Source: Firmicutes bacterium UBA6132
GTDB taxonomy: Bacteria; Bacillota_A; Clostridia; Tissierellales; Sedimentibacteraceae
NCBI GenBank assembly: GCA_002435835.1
Contig: DIVM01000325.1
Coordinates: 1-12,568, forward strand
DNA length: 12,568 nt
Direction: 5' to 3'
A program made the translations under genes and the position numbers. This document shows positions 1 to 6,863 of this stretch, one piece after another. Within the stretch, counting starts at the first letter, position 1. Each line of letters opens with the position of its first letter. The notes beneath the pieces are model-generated. The model searched no databases and had not been told where the DNA came from. It worked only from the letters and a program-made list of their open reading frames with translations.

Positions 1-1
1 G

Positions 2-286
2 GGTGGTGGAGGATATATCAAAATTTATAAAGTTGAAACTTCAAGACAAAATGATTTAGAAAAAATTTTAAATGAAAGCATTGGAGATGCTATTACAATA
101 AACAAAGCTTTTGATTTAATTGATGTATTAAATGAAAAGCGTATAATTACTAAAAGAGAACAAACAATAATTAAAATTATTTTAACAGACAGAACTTTAA
201 ATATTGTAAATCAACAAAATAGAAATAAATTAAGAGCGGATATACTAAAGGAAATAATATTAGCTATTATAAATTCAACTAATTAA
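2..286 (+). CDS. ctsR: CtsR, class III heat-shock repressor (5' end outside window)
   Basis: This is the C-terminal 94 codons of a gene that starts before the window. The reading frame opens with GGGGYIKIYKVE, which matches the glycine-rich wing of the CtsR winged helix-turn-helix; in B. subtilis the RGGGGYI loop contacts DNA and is the heat-sensing element. The rest, with NDLEKILNESIGDAITINKAFDLIDVL and a C-terminal helical part containing LTDRTLNIV and LRADILKEII, fits the CtsR dimerisation domain. CtsR represses clp genes and is inactivated on heat or stress. It is followed after 17 bases by mcsA, which has its own AAGGAGG ribosome binding site (291-297), giving the usual ctsR-mcsA-mcsB-clpC order. 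Identity rests on the wing motif plus this gene order. The start and the operator cannot be seen. Confidence 0.93.
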   Translation, partial: GGGGYIKIYKVETSRQNDLEKILNESIGDAITINKAFDLIDVLNEKRIITKREQTIIKIILTDRTLNIVNQQNRNKLRADILKEIILAIINSTN

Positions 287-303
287 GTTCAAGGAGGCAA
301 CAA

Positions 304-792
304 ATGTTATGTAATGAATGTGGCAAAAACGAAGCAACAGTACATTTAACTCATATCATTAATGGAAAGAAGTCAGAAAATCATTTGTGTGAAGAATGCG
401 CTAAAAAAAATCAACAAATGTTTAATTCAACTTTTACAATTGAAAATGTATTTTCAGAAATGTTAAATAATGCATTTAATAAATCTGGATATGTCCCAAC
501 AAAAGGATGTTCAACATGTGGTATGACATATGATCAATTTAGAAAAATAGGAAAATTTGGGTGTTCGGATTGTATTGAAACTTTTAAAACAAAGTTAATG
601 CCAGTTGTAAAAAGTATTCAAGGTTATGATGTTCATGTAGGTAAAATACCTAAACGTTCAGGCGGAAATTATAAATTAAAAAAAGATATAGAAAAATTAA
701 AAGATGAATTAAAACTAATGGTTGAACAAGAAGAATATGAAAAAGCTGCAGAACTCAGAGATAAAATAAGAAATTTAGAAAAAGAAGTTTAA
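304..792 (+). CDS. mcsA: McsA, zinc-binding activator of the McsB arginine kinase
   Basis: A 162-residue protein with four CxxC pairs (residues 3-6, 29-32, 69-72 and 87-90) that should bind zinc, and a C-terminal UVR domain (about 124-162, with YEKAAELRDKIRNLEKEV). This is the standard McsA layout, and the length is close to that of known McsA proteins. In B. subtilis McsA binds and activates the arginine kinase McsB and links it to CtsR and ClpC. The cysteines are also thought to sense redox or metal stress. The start is supported by AAGGAGG seven bases upstream. It lies between ctsR and mcsB (24 bases to the mcsB start), so it is almost certainly co-transcribed under CtsR control. No truncation or lost cysteine was seen. 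Confidence 0.95.
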   Translation: MLCNECGKNEATVHLTHIINGKKSENHLCEECAKKNQQMFNSTFTIENVFSEMLNNAFNKSGYVPTKGCSTCGMTYDQFRKIGKFGCSDCIETFKTKLMPVVKSIQGYDVHVGKIPKRSGGNYKLKKDIEKLKDELKLMVEQEEYEKAAELRDKIRNLEKEV

Positions 793-816
793 TTTTTTAG
801 AAAAGGAAGTGATAGC

Positions 817-1812
817 ATGGATAAAGAACATGAAATAGTGGTAACAAGCAGAATAAGACTTGCTCGTAATTTAAAAAATTATAAATTTCCTGTTAAAATG
901 ACGGCGGAAGAATCAAATGAAATAATAGATGGTGTAAATAATGCAATTAAAGATAATGATTTAAATTTTAAGCTAACATACATGAGAGATTTAACTGATG
1001 TTGAAAAATTTGTATTTATTGAAAAACATTTTATAAGTCCTGCTCTTTCGGAAAACAAAAATAACGGAGCATTTTTGCTAAGCGCTGATGATAAAGTATC
1101 AATCATGATAAATGAGGAAGACCATATAAGAATACAAACTCTCGGCTATGGAATGTGTTTAAATGAATGTTGGGAGCAGGCTACTAAAGTAGATGATATG
1201 TTGGAAGAGCACTTAAGTTATGCATTTGATAAAGAACTTGGTTATATTGCTTCTTGTCCTACAAATATAGGAACTGGTATGCGTGCATCTGTAATGCTTC
1301 ACTTACCTGCATTATCAATGACTAATCAAATGGACAGAATATTGTTTGGAATATCTCAGCTTGGTATTGCTGTAAGAGGAGTCTATGGTGAAGGAACAAA
1401 ATCCATGGGACATTTGTTCCAAATATCTAATCAAGGTACTTTAGGAGCAACAGAAGAAACTTTAATAGAAAAAATTTCTCAAATAGTAATGCAAATAGTA
1501 CAAAAAGAACAAATTACTAGAGAACAGTTCAGAAAAAATAACTTTGACGATATAGAAGATCAAATTCATAGAGCATATGGTATTTTAACTAATGCAAGGA
1601 GTATTTGTTCAGATGAAGCAATGAAATTATTATCCTTTGTTAAACTTGGAAAAGAAATGGGTATAATGAGTAAAGTAGATAATAAAAATTTATATGGTTT
1701 AATGGTAGAAGTCCAGCCTAATAATATTTTATCCAATGCTAACGAACAACTGACCTTAAAAGAAAGGGATAAAATAAGAGCTGAAATAATTAGAAATAAA
1801 TTATTAGGTTAA
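817..1812 (+). CDS. mcsB: McsB, protein-arginine kinase
   Basis: A 331-residue member of the phosphagen kinase superfamily that phosphorylates arginine side chains on CtsR and on misfolded proteins, marking them for ClpC-ClpP. Visible motifs are the nucleotide-binding SRIRLARN (11-18), NEEDHIR (99-105) with the catalytic glutamate, CPTNIGTGMRASVMLHLP (from 147) and GEGT (191-194). Near the C-terminus ERDKIRA (316-322) corresponds to the RDxxRA phosphoarginine pocket of Geobacillus McsB. Compared with B. subtilis McsB (363 residues) it lacks about 20 N-terminal residues and a short C-terminal tail. The N-terminal difference looks real, because an in-frame stop (the mcsA TAA) sits only 24 bases upstream. 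The ribosome binding site is AAGGAAG at about 803-809. It is followed by clpC. Confidence 0.95.
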   Translation: MDKEHEIVVTSRIRLARNLKNYKFPVKMTAEESNEIIDGVNNAIKDNDLNFKLTYMRDLTDVEKFVFIEKHFISPALSENKNNGAFLLSADDKVSIMINEEDHIRIQTLGYGMCLNECWEQATKVDDMLEEHLSYAFDKELGYIASCPTNIGTGMRASVMLHLPALSMTNQMDRILFGISQLGIAVRGVYGEGTKSMGHLFQISNQGTLGATEETLIEKISQIVMQIVQKEQITREQFRKNNFDDIEDQIHRAYGILTNARSICSDEAMKLLSFVKLGKEMGIMSKVDNKNLYGLMVEVQPNNILSNANEQLTLKERDKIRAEIIRNKLLG

Positions 1813-1839
1813 TGAAATAATATGATAGGAGATGAAAAT

Positions 1840-4281
1840 ATGATAAATGGATTTAACAATGAAGCTAAAAATGCTATAAACTTAGCACAGGAAGAAGTTA
1901 AAAAATTTAAACACAATGTATTAGGAACAGAACATATTTTGTTAGGTTTAATGTTGGAACAAGAAGGAATTGCAGGAAAAATACTTAGAAATAAATTGAA
2001 TGTTGAAGAGGTTAGAAATATAATAAAAAGAACTTCTGGCATGGGTGAAGTATTACCAGAATACATTACTATTAGTCCAAGAAGTAAATATATAATAGAA
2101 CTTGCAAAACAATATTCGTTAGAAATGTCTCAACCTTTTATTGGAACAGAACATATACTGCTGGGATTAATTGACGAAGGAGAAGGAATAGGTGCTCAAA
2201 TATTAAAACAAGCAACAAATCATAGAGAATTGAAAAACGAAGTAATGGAAGCTATAAGAGGTCAAACAGGCGAAAAAGCACCAGGAGCAAATGTTAAAGC
2301 TCAAAATTCTAAACCTGCTTCAACAAAAACAATAGATAAATACGGTACTGATTTAAATCAGCGCGCAAGAGAGGGAAAACTTGACCCTGTTATAGGAAGG
2401 GAAGATGTTATTCAAAGGGTAATTCAAATTCTTTCAAGAAGAACTAAAAATAATCCTTGTTTAATAGGTGAACCTGGTGTTGGTAAAACAGCTATAGCTG
2501 AAGGTTTGGCACAGGAAATAGTTAAAGGGAATGTTCCTGAATTGTTAAAGGATAAAAGGGTTGTAACTCTTGATTTAACTGGTATGTTAGCTGGTGCTAA
2601 ATATAGAGGAGAATTTGAAGAACGTTTAAAAAATGCAATAGATGAAATAAAACAATCTGGAGATATAATTTTATTTATAGATGAAATTCATACAATAATC
2701 GGGGCAGGAGCTTCAGAAGGAGCCATTGATGCTTCAAATATTTTAAAACCTACATTAGCAAGAGGCGAAATGCAAGTAGTTGGAGCAACAACTATAGATG
2801 AATATAAAAAACATATTGAAAAAGATGTAGCTCTTGAAAGAAGGTTCCAACCTATTACTGTTGAAGAACCAACTGTTGAAAATACAATTTTAATATTAAA
2901 GGGTTTAAGAGATAAATATGAAGCTCATCATAAAATCGTTATAAAAGATGAAGCTATAGAAGCAGCTGCAAAATTATCTCACAGATATATTTCGGATAGG
3001 TTTTTGCCTGATAAAGCAATTGACTTAGTAGATGAAGCAGCTTCAAAAGCAAGATTAAAATCTTCTACAGCTCCAAAAGATTTAAAAGAGTTAGAGGAAA
3101 AATTAAAAGAAGTTAACAATGAAAAAAGAGGAGCTATTAGCAATCAAAATTTTGAAAAAGCTGCAAGCTTAAGAGATGAAGAAAAGAAAATACAGGATGA
3201 ACTAATGAGCCAAAAAGAAAAATGGGCTTCTAAAAATTCTAAAGACTCAAGTATAGGTTATGAGGAAATAGCTGATGTAGTTGCACAATGGACTGGAATT
3301 CCAGTTAAAAAATTACAAGGTGAAGAATCAAGCAGACTTTTAAACATGGAAGAAATACTTCACAATCGTGTTATAGGTCAGGAAAAGGCTGTTGAAGCAA
3401 TATCAAAAGCAATTAGGAGATCAAGAGTTGGATTAAAGGATCCTAAAAAACCAATTGGTTCATTTATATTTTTAGGACCAACTGGTGTAGGTAAAACTGA
3501 GCTGACAAAAGCATTAGCAGAATCAATGTTTGGTGATGAAAATGCAATGATTAGAATAGATATGTCGGAGTATATGGAAAAACATTCTGTTTCAAAATTA
3601 GTTGGTTCACCTCCGGGATATGTTGGTTTTGATGAAGGTGGTCAACTAACAGAAAAAGTAAGACGTAAACCATATTCAGTTATTTTGTTTGATGAAATTG
3701 AAAAAGCTCATCCTGATGTATTTAATATAATGCTTCAAATACTTGATGATGGCAGATTGACTGATTCTAAAGGTAGAACCGTTGATTTTAAAAATACTGT
3801 TATCATTATGACATCAAATGTTGGTGCAAGTACAATAAAAAAACAAAGAACTTTAGGATTTGCGTCAAATTCAACAAATGAAGAAAAAAATGAATATGAT
3901 AAAATGAAAGAACATGTAATGAGTCAACTTAAAGAAACTTTTAGGCCAGAATTTTTAAATCGTATAGATGAAATAATTGTTTTTCATTCTTTAAATCAAG
4001 AACATATTAGACAAATAGTTTCTTTGATGATTGATAATTTATCTAAACGTCTTGAACAATTAAACATCAAAATAGAATTAGACGACAAAGCTTTAGACTT
4101 CTTAGCTAAAGAAGGTTTCGATCCTATGTATGGTGCAAGACCTCTTCAAAGAGAAATAAGAAGGAAAATAGAAGACAGATTATCCGAAGAGCTTTTAAAA
4201 GGAACTATTCAAAATTTAGATTCTATTAAAATATCTGCTGATGACAAAGATTTAATATTTAAAAATATTAAATTAAATTAA
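1840..4281 (+). CDS. clpC: ClpC, Hsp100 AAA+ unfoldase of the ClpCP protease
   Basis: An 813-residue Hsp100 ATPase that unfolds substrates and feeds them to ClpP. The N-domain carries two Clp repeats, each with [10 protein letters not shown]31 and E104 correspond to the B. subtilis glutamates (E32, E106) of the two phosphoarginine pockets. D1 has Walker A GEPGVGKT (from 210) and Walker B FIDE (D281, E282). A UVR-type coiled-coil middle domain lies around 412-450, the site where McsB or MecA adaptors act. D2 has Walker A GPTGVGKT (from 546) and Walker B LFDE (D618, E619), and the C-terminus contains [16 protein letters not shown] start at 1840, not the in-frame ATG at 1822: AGGAG at 1827-1831 sits eight bases before 1840, and the protein then opens like other ClpC N-domains. 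It is the last gene of the ctsR operon. No GC-rich terminator follows it. Confidence 0.96.
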   Translation: MINGFNNEAKNAINLAQEEVKKFKHNVLGTEHILLGLMLEQEGIAGKILRNKLNVEEVRNIIKRTSGMGEVLPEYITISPRSKYIIELAKQYSLEMSQPFIGTEHILLGLIDEGEGIGAQILKQATNHRELKNEVMEAIRGQTGEKAPGANVKAQNSKPASTKTIDKYGTDLNQRAREGKLDPVIGREDVIQRVIQILSRRTKNNPCLIGEPGVGKTAIAEGLAQEIVKGNVPELLKDKRVVTLDLTGMLAGAKYRGEFEERLKNAIDEIKQSGDIILFIDEIHTIIGAGASEGAIDASNILKPTLARGEMQVVGATTIDEYKKHIEKDVALERRFQPITVEEPTVENTILILKGLRDKYEAHHKIVIKDEAIEAAAKLSHRYISDRFLPDKAIDLVDEAASKARLKSSTAPKDLKELEEKLKEVNNEKRGAISNQNFEKAASLRDEEKKIQDELMSQKEKWASKNSKDSSIGYEEIADVVAQWTGIPVKKLQGEESSRLLNMEEILHNRVIGQEKAVEAISKAIRRSRVGLKDPKKPIGSFIFLGPTGVGKTELTKALAESMFGDENAMIRIDMSEYMEKHSVSKLVGSPPGYVGFDEGGQLTEKVRRKPYSVILFDEIEKAHPDVFNIMLQILDDGRLTDSKGRTVDFKNTVIIMTSNVGASTIKKQRTLGFASNSTNEEKNEYDKMKEHVMSQLKETFRPEFLNRIDEIIVFHSLNQEHIRQIVSLMIDNLSKRLEQLNIKIELDDKALDFLAKEGFDPMYGARPLQREIRRKIEDRLSEELLKGTIQNLDSIKISADDKDLIFKNIKLN

Positions 4282-4313
4282 ATTAATAAATTTATTTTTA
4301 AATTAAAAAACAC

Positions 4314-4341
4314 TTGACAAATTTTAAAATAGGCATATAAT
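4314..4341 (+). promoter_or_regulatory. Sigma-A-type promoter of the aspS-gatCAB T-box leader
   Basis: A perfect -35 box TTGACA (4314-4319) and a perfect -10 box TATAAT (4336-4341) are separated by 16 bases. Transcription would start at about 4348, just before the T-box stem I. It lies 32 bases after the clpC stop codon, so the aspS operon has its own promoter. Confidence 0.87.
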
Positions 4342-4347
4342 AATTTA

Positions 4348-4622
4348 AAATAACAATAATTAAGCGATGATAGGAAGAGTAAATTAAAATTTAGTTACAG
4401 AGAGATAGCGTTGGTGAGAGTCTATTGCGATAATTTTAATTGAAGAACATCCTTGAGCTTTTGACCGAAAATGCAATGCATTAGTAGACTCAGACGCATC
4501 CGAGCGTTAAAGCGGCAAAAACATGTTAGTGTTTTTTGAGTGAGCGTAAAGCTAAATTGGGTGGTACCGCGAAAGAAAGTTATATAACTCCTTCGTCCCT
4601 TTGGGATTGAAGGAGTTTTTTT
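4348..4622 (+). promoter_or_regulatory. T-box riboswitch (specifier loop GAAC: Glu GAA / Asn AAC) controlling aspS-gatCAB
   Basis: Stem I can be drawn: AAGC (4362-4365) with GCTT (4457-4460), AGGA (4372-4375) with TCCT (4450-4453), and AATTAAAATT (4382-4391) with AATTTTAATT (4432-4441), leaving K-turn-like bases between the first two. The specifier loop has AGTA on the 5' side (4378-4381) and GAAGAACA on the 3' side (4442-4449). In the canonical register, with a purine after the triplet, the specifier is AAC (Asn, 4446-4448). Shifted one base it is GAA (Glu, 4445-4447). AGAGA and GGTGAGAG distal motifs follow. The T-box GGGTGGTACCGCG is at 4559-4571, with TGGT (4562-4565) to pair with the tRNA 3' end. 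Uncharged tRNA should stabilise the antiterminator and allow aspS-gatCAB transcription. The class is certain; the codon register is an inference. Confidence 0.95.
4586..4622 (+). terminator. Intrinsic terminator of the T-box leader
   Basis: The 9-bp stem AACTCCTTC (4586-4594) with GAAGGAGTT (4609-4617) is extended inward by GTCC/GGAT-type pairing and is followed by a T-run through 4622. It lies just downstream of the T-box motif, whose antiterminator fold competes with it. It is the regulated off-switch of the operon. Confidence 0.93.
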
Positions 4623-4627
4623 GTATT

Positions 4628-4643
4628 CAAATAAGCTTATTTG
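4628..4643. repeat. 16-base perfect palindrome CAAATAAGCTTATTTG
   Basis: The sequence equals its own reverse complement over all 16 bases. Its ends (CAAATA / TATTTG) recur at the ends of the larger hairpin 20 bases downstream, so the two may be related sites, for example for a dimeric DNA-binding protein. The palindrome is visible; the function is unknown. Confidence 0.5.
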
Positions 4644-4663
4644 TTCTTTAAAATGCAGTATTT

Positions 4664-4700
4664 ACAAATAAAATTTTAATCCGGATAAAATTTTATTTGT
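4664..4700. repeat. Perfect 15-bp inverted repeat with self-complementary loop
   Basis: The arms ACAAATAAAATTTTA (4664-4678) and TAAAATTTTATTTGT (4686-4700) are exact reverse complements around the 7-base loop ATCCGGA. Inside the loop TCCGGA is itself palindromic, so removing one A would give a 36-base perfect palindrome. No T-run follows, so it is not a terminator. As RNA it would be a stable leader hairpin with a loop able to pair with a copy of itself; as DNA it could be a dimer binding site or a cruciform. The function is unknown. Confidence 0.65.
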
Positions 4701-4805
4701 ACAAAATTTAGTGTTAAATCAATAATAAAAATTATTCAACATTAAATTTTAAAATCAATTTTAAAATTTTAAAATGTAAATTCTAAAAATGAAAGGAATT
4801 AAGCT

Positions 4806-6551
4806 ATGAAAGAAAATATATATCGTACACATACATGCGGGGAAATAAGGGAATTTCATATAGGAAAAGAAGTTAGAGTTTCAGGTTGGTTCGAAAATGT
4901 CAGGGATCACGGCGGTGTTAAATTCGTTGATTTGAGAGATCAATATGGTGTTGTTCAAATTGTTGTGGAAAATGAAGATATGCTTAAAAATGTTTCTAAA
5001 GAGTGCTCCATAACTGTTACAGGTACTGTAATTAAAAGAGATGAAGATACTATTAATTTAAAAATACCTACAGGAACTGTTGAGGTTGAAGCAAAATCTT
5101 TACAAATACTCGGGAAAGTAAGGGAATCCCTTCCTTTTGAAATTTCTTCTTCTAAAGAAATCAAAGAAGATTTGCGTTTGAAATACAGATTTTTGGATTT
5201 GAGAAATGAAAAAGTTAAGAATAACATTATATTCCGTTCTAAAGTGGTTTCTTTTATAAGAAATAAAATGGAAAACTTAGGATTTTTAGAAATACAAACT
5301 CCTATATTGACATCATCTTCTCCTGAAGGAGCAAGGGATTATATTATTCCAAGTCGAAAGCATCAAGGAAAATTTTATGCTCTTCCTCAAGCTCCTCAAA
5401 TGTTTAAACAGCTTTTGATGGTTTCAGGTTTTGATAAGTACTTTCAAATAGCTCCGTGTTTTAGGGATGAAGATGCAAGAGCAGACCGTTCTCCTGGAGA
5501 ATTTTATCAGCTTGATTTTGAAATGAACTTTGCAACTCAAGAAGATGTTTTATCAGTTGCTGAAGAAGTTCTTTATGAAATATTTGATAAATTTTCAGAT
5601 AAAGAAGTTTCTAAACCGCCATTTACAAGAATTCCATACAAAGAATCCATGCTTAAATATGGAACGGACAAACCAGATTTGAGAAACCCTCTAACAATTA
5701 TTGATATAAGTGACATGTTTATAGAAACTGATTTTGCTCCATTCAGGAAAAAAACTGTAAGAGCCATTAATGTGGAAAATTGTGCTTCTCAGCCTAAAAG
5801 TTTTTTTGAAAATATGCTTAAATTTGCTGAAGGAATAGGAATGAAAGGCCTTGGTTATATAAAAGTTGATGATGATATGAAATATCATGGACCTATTGAT
5901 AAATTTCTTTCTGAACAGGATAGAACCTTATTAGTTGACAGAGCTAAATTAAAACCAGGATGTGTTTTGTTTTTTATAGCGGACCATAAAGATTTTGCTT
6001 TTAAATTAGCAGGCCAAGTAAGAACTGAACTTGCAAAGAGATTAAACTTAATAGATGAAAGTAAATTTGAAATGTGTTTCATAGTTGATTTTCCAATGTA
6101 TGAGGTGGATGAAAATTCTGGAGCCTTAGCATTTACTCATAATCCATTTTCAATGCCACAAGGAGGACTTGATGCATTGTTAAACTCAGACCCTCTTGAT
6201 ATAGTTGCATATCAATATGATATTGTATGCAATGGAGTGGAACTTTCATCAGGTGCTGTAAGAAATCATGATTTGGACATAATGACTAAAGCATTTGAAT
6301 TAGCAGGGTATACAGAAGAAGAATTGCAAATTAAATTCTCAGCACTTTACAATGCATTTAAGTTTGGTGCGTCTCCTCATGCTGGTATGGCGCCTGGCAT
6401 AGACAGAATAGTTATGATGTTAACAGAAGAGGAAAACATAAGAGAAGTTATAGCATTCCCTATGAACAGCAACGCTCAAGATTTGATGACAAATGCGCCT
6501 AATGAAGTTACCGAACAACAGTTAAGAGAAGTTCACATAAAATTAAGATAA
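4806..6551 (+). CDS. aspS: Aspartyl-tRNA synthetase, probably non-discriminating (Asp/Asn)
   Basis: A 581-residue class IIb synthetase of the bacterial type. It has an N-terminal OB-fold anticodon-binding domain (about 1-110, with VSGWFENVRDHGGVKFVDLR), motif 2 FRDEDARADRSPGEF (from 219), a bacterial GAD insertion (roughly 290-400) and motif 3 GMAPGIDR (527-534). The length is normal for bacterial AspRS. H35 in RDHGG falls where Pseudomonas aeruginosa non-discriminating AspRS has H31 and the E. coli discriminating enzyme has Leu (L30). With the adjacent gatCAB this suggests it charges both tRNA(Asp) and tRNA(Asn) with Asp. It is controlled by the T-box upstream. It is followed after 21 bases by gatC. 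The aspS identity is certain; the relaxed specificity is an inference. Confidence 0.96.
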   Translation: MKENIYRTHTCGEIREFHIGKEVRVSGWFENVRDHGGVKFVDLRDQYGVVQIVVENEDMLKNVSKECSITVTGTVIKRDEDTINLKIPTGTVEVEAKSLQILGKVRESLPFEISSSKEIKEDLRLKYRFLDLRNEKVKNNIIFRSKVVSFIRNKMENLGFLEIQTPILTSSSPEGARDYIIPSRKHQGKFYALPQAPQMFKQLLMVSGFDKYFQIAPCFRDEDARADRSPGEFYQLDFEMNFATQEDVLSVAEEVLYEIFDKFSDKEVSKPPFTRIPYKESMLKYGTDKPDLRNPLTIIDISDMFIETDFAPFRKKTVRAINVENCASQPKSFFENMLKFAEGIGMKGLGYIKVDDDMKYHGPIDKFLSEQDRTLLVDRAKLKPGCVLFFIADHKDFAFKLAGQVRTELAKRLNLIDESKFEMCFIVDFPMYEVDENSGALAFTHNPFSMPQGGLDALLNSDPLDIVAYQYDIVCNGVELSSGAVRNHDLDIMTKAFELAGYTEEELQIKFSALYNAFKFGASPHAGMAPGIDRIVMMLTEEENIREVIAFPMNSNAQDLMTNAPNEVTEQQLREVHIKLR

Positions 6552-6572
6552 TAAATGCAAAGGAGTGGTATT

Positions 6573-6860
6573 ATGATAACGCGCGATGATATTTTAAAAA
6601 TTGCAAAACTTTCAAAATTATCAATAGAAGATGAAGAAATAGAAGCCCTAACAAAAGATATGGTTGAAATAATCCAGTTTGCAGATACAATAAATAATGC
6701 AGTTGAAGATGAAAATGTGGAATTTGATGATATATCAAACATCGTAAATGCATTTCATGAAGATGAAGTTATGGATAGTTTTGACAGTGATCTTATATTA
6801 AAAAATAGAGATGGGGGGGTAGATGGATATTTTCTTGTAAAAAGAAGATCTGTCAAATAA
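6573..6860 (+). CDS. gatC: GatC, small subunit of the Asp/Glu-tRNA amidotransferase
   Basis: A 95-residue GatC, the belt-like subunit that wraps GatA and GatB together in the amidotransferase. The N-terminus (ITRDDILKIAKLSKLSIEDEE) and the C-terminal DGYFLVKR, which matches the usual DGYFxVP ending, are typical. I start at 6573 and not at the in-frame ATG at 6555, because AGGAG at 6561-6565 sits seven bases before 6573 and would otherwise lie inside the gene. It lies 21 bases after aspS and only 3 bases before gatA. A run of seven G (6813-6819) lies in the last third, unusual in such AT-rich DNA and prone to slippage, but the frame is intact through it. Confidence 0.93.
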   Translation: MITRDDILKIAKLSKLSIEDEEIEALTKDMVEIIQFADTINNAVEDENVEFDDISNIVNAFHEDEVMDSFDSDLILKNRDGGVDGYFLVKRRSVK

Positions 6861-6863
6861 TTT

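Larger units (their letters stand above)
4623..4805 (+). other. AT-rich leader between T-box terminator and aspS, with inverted repeats
   Basis: These 183 bases are transcribed only after T-box readthrough. They hold no gene. They contain a 16-base palindrome (4628-4643), a 15-bp-arm hairpin (4664-4700), and an AT-only inverted repeat with 12-base arms 4744-4755 and 4758-4769. The aspS ribosome binding site AAAGGAA is at about 4790-4796. Most T-box leaders run more directly into the gene, so this stretch is longer than the switch itself needs. No second promoter is convincing. Confidence 0.6.

Noticed and set aside
1822..1839. Upstream in-frame ATG for clpC
   Set aside because: It has no ribosome binding site, while AGGAG at 1827-1831 is well placed for the ATG at 1840.
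4251..4272. Inverted repeat TTTAATATT/AATATTAAA at the clpC end as a terminator
   Set aside because: It has only A-T pairs and no T-run, and it overlaps the coding end; it is too weak to call.
6555..6572. Upstream in-frame ATG for gatC
   Set aside because: It would put the AGGAG at 6561-6565 inside the gene; that site serves the ATG at 6573.
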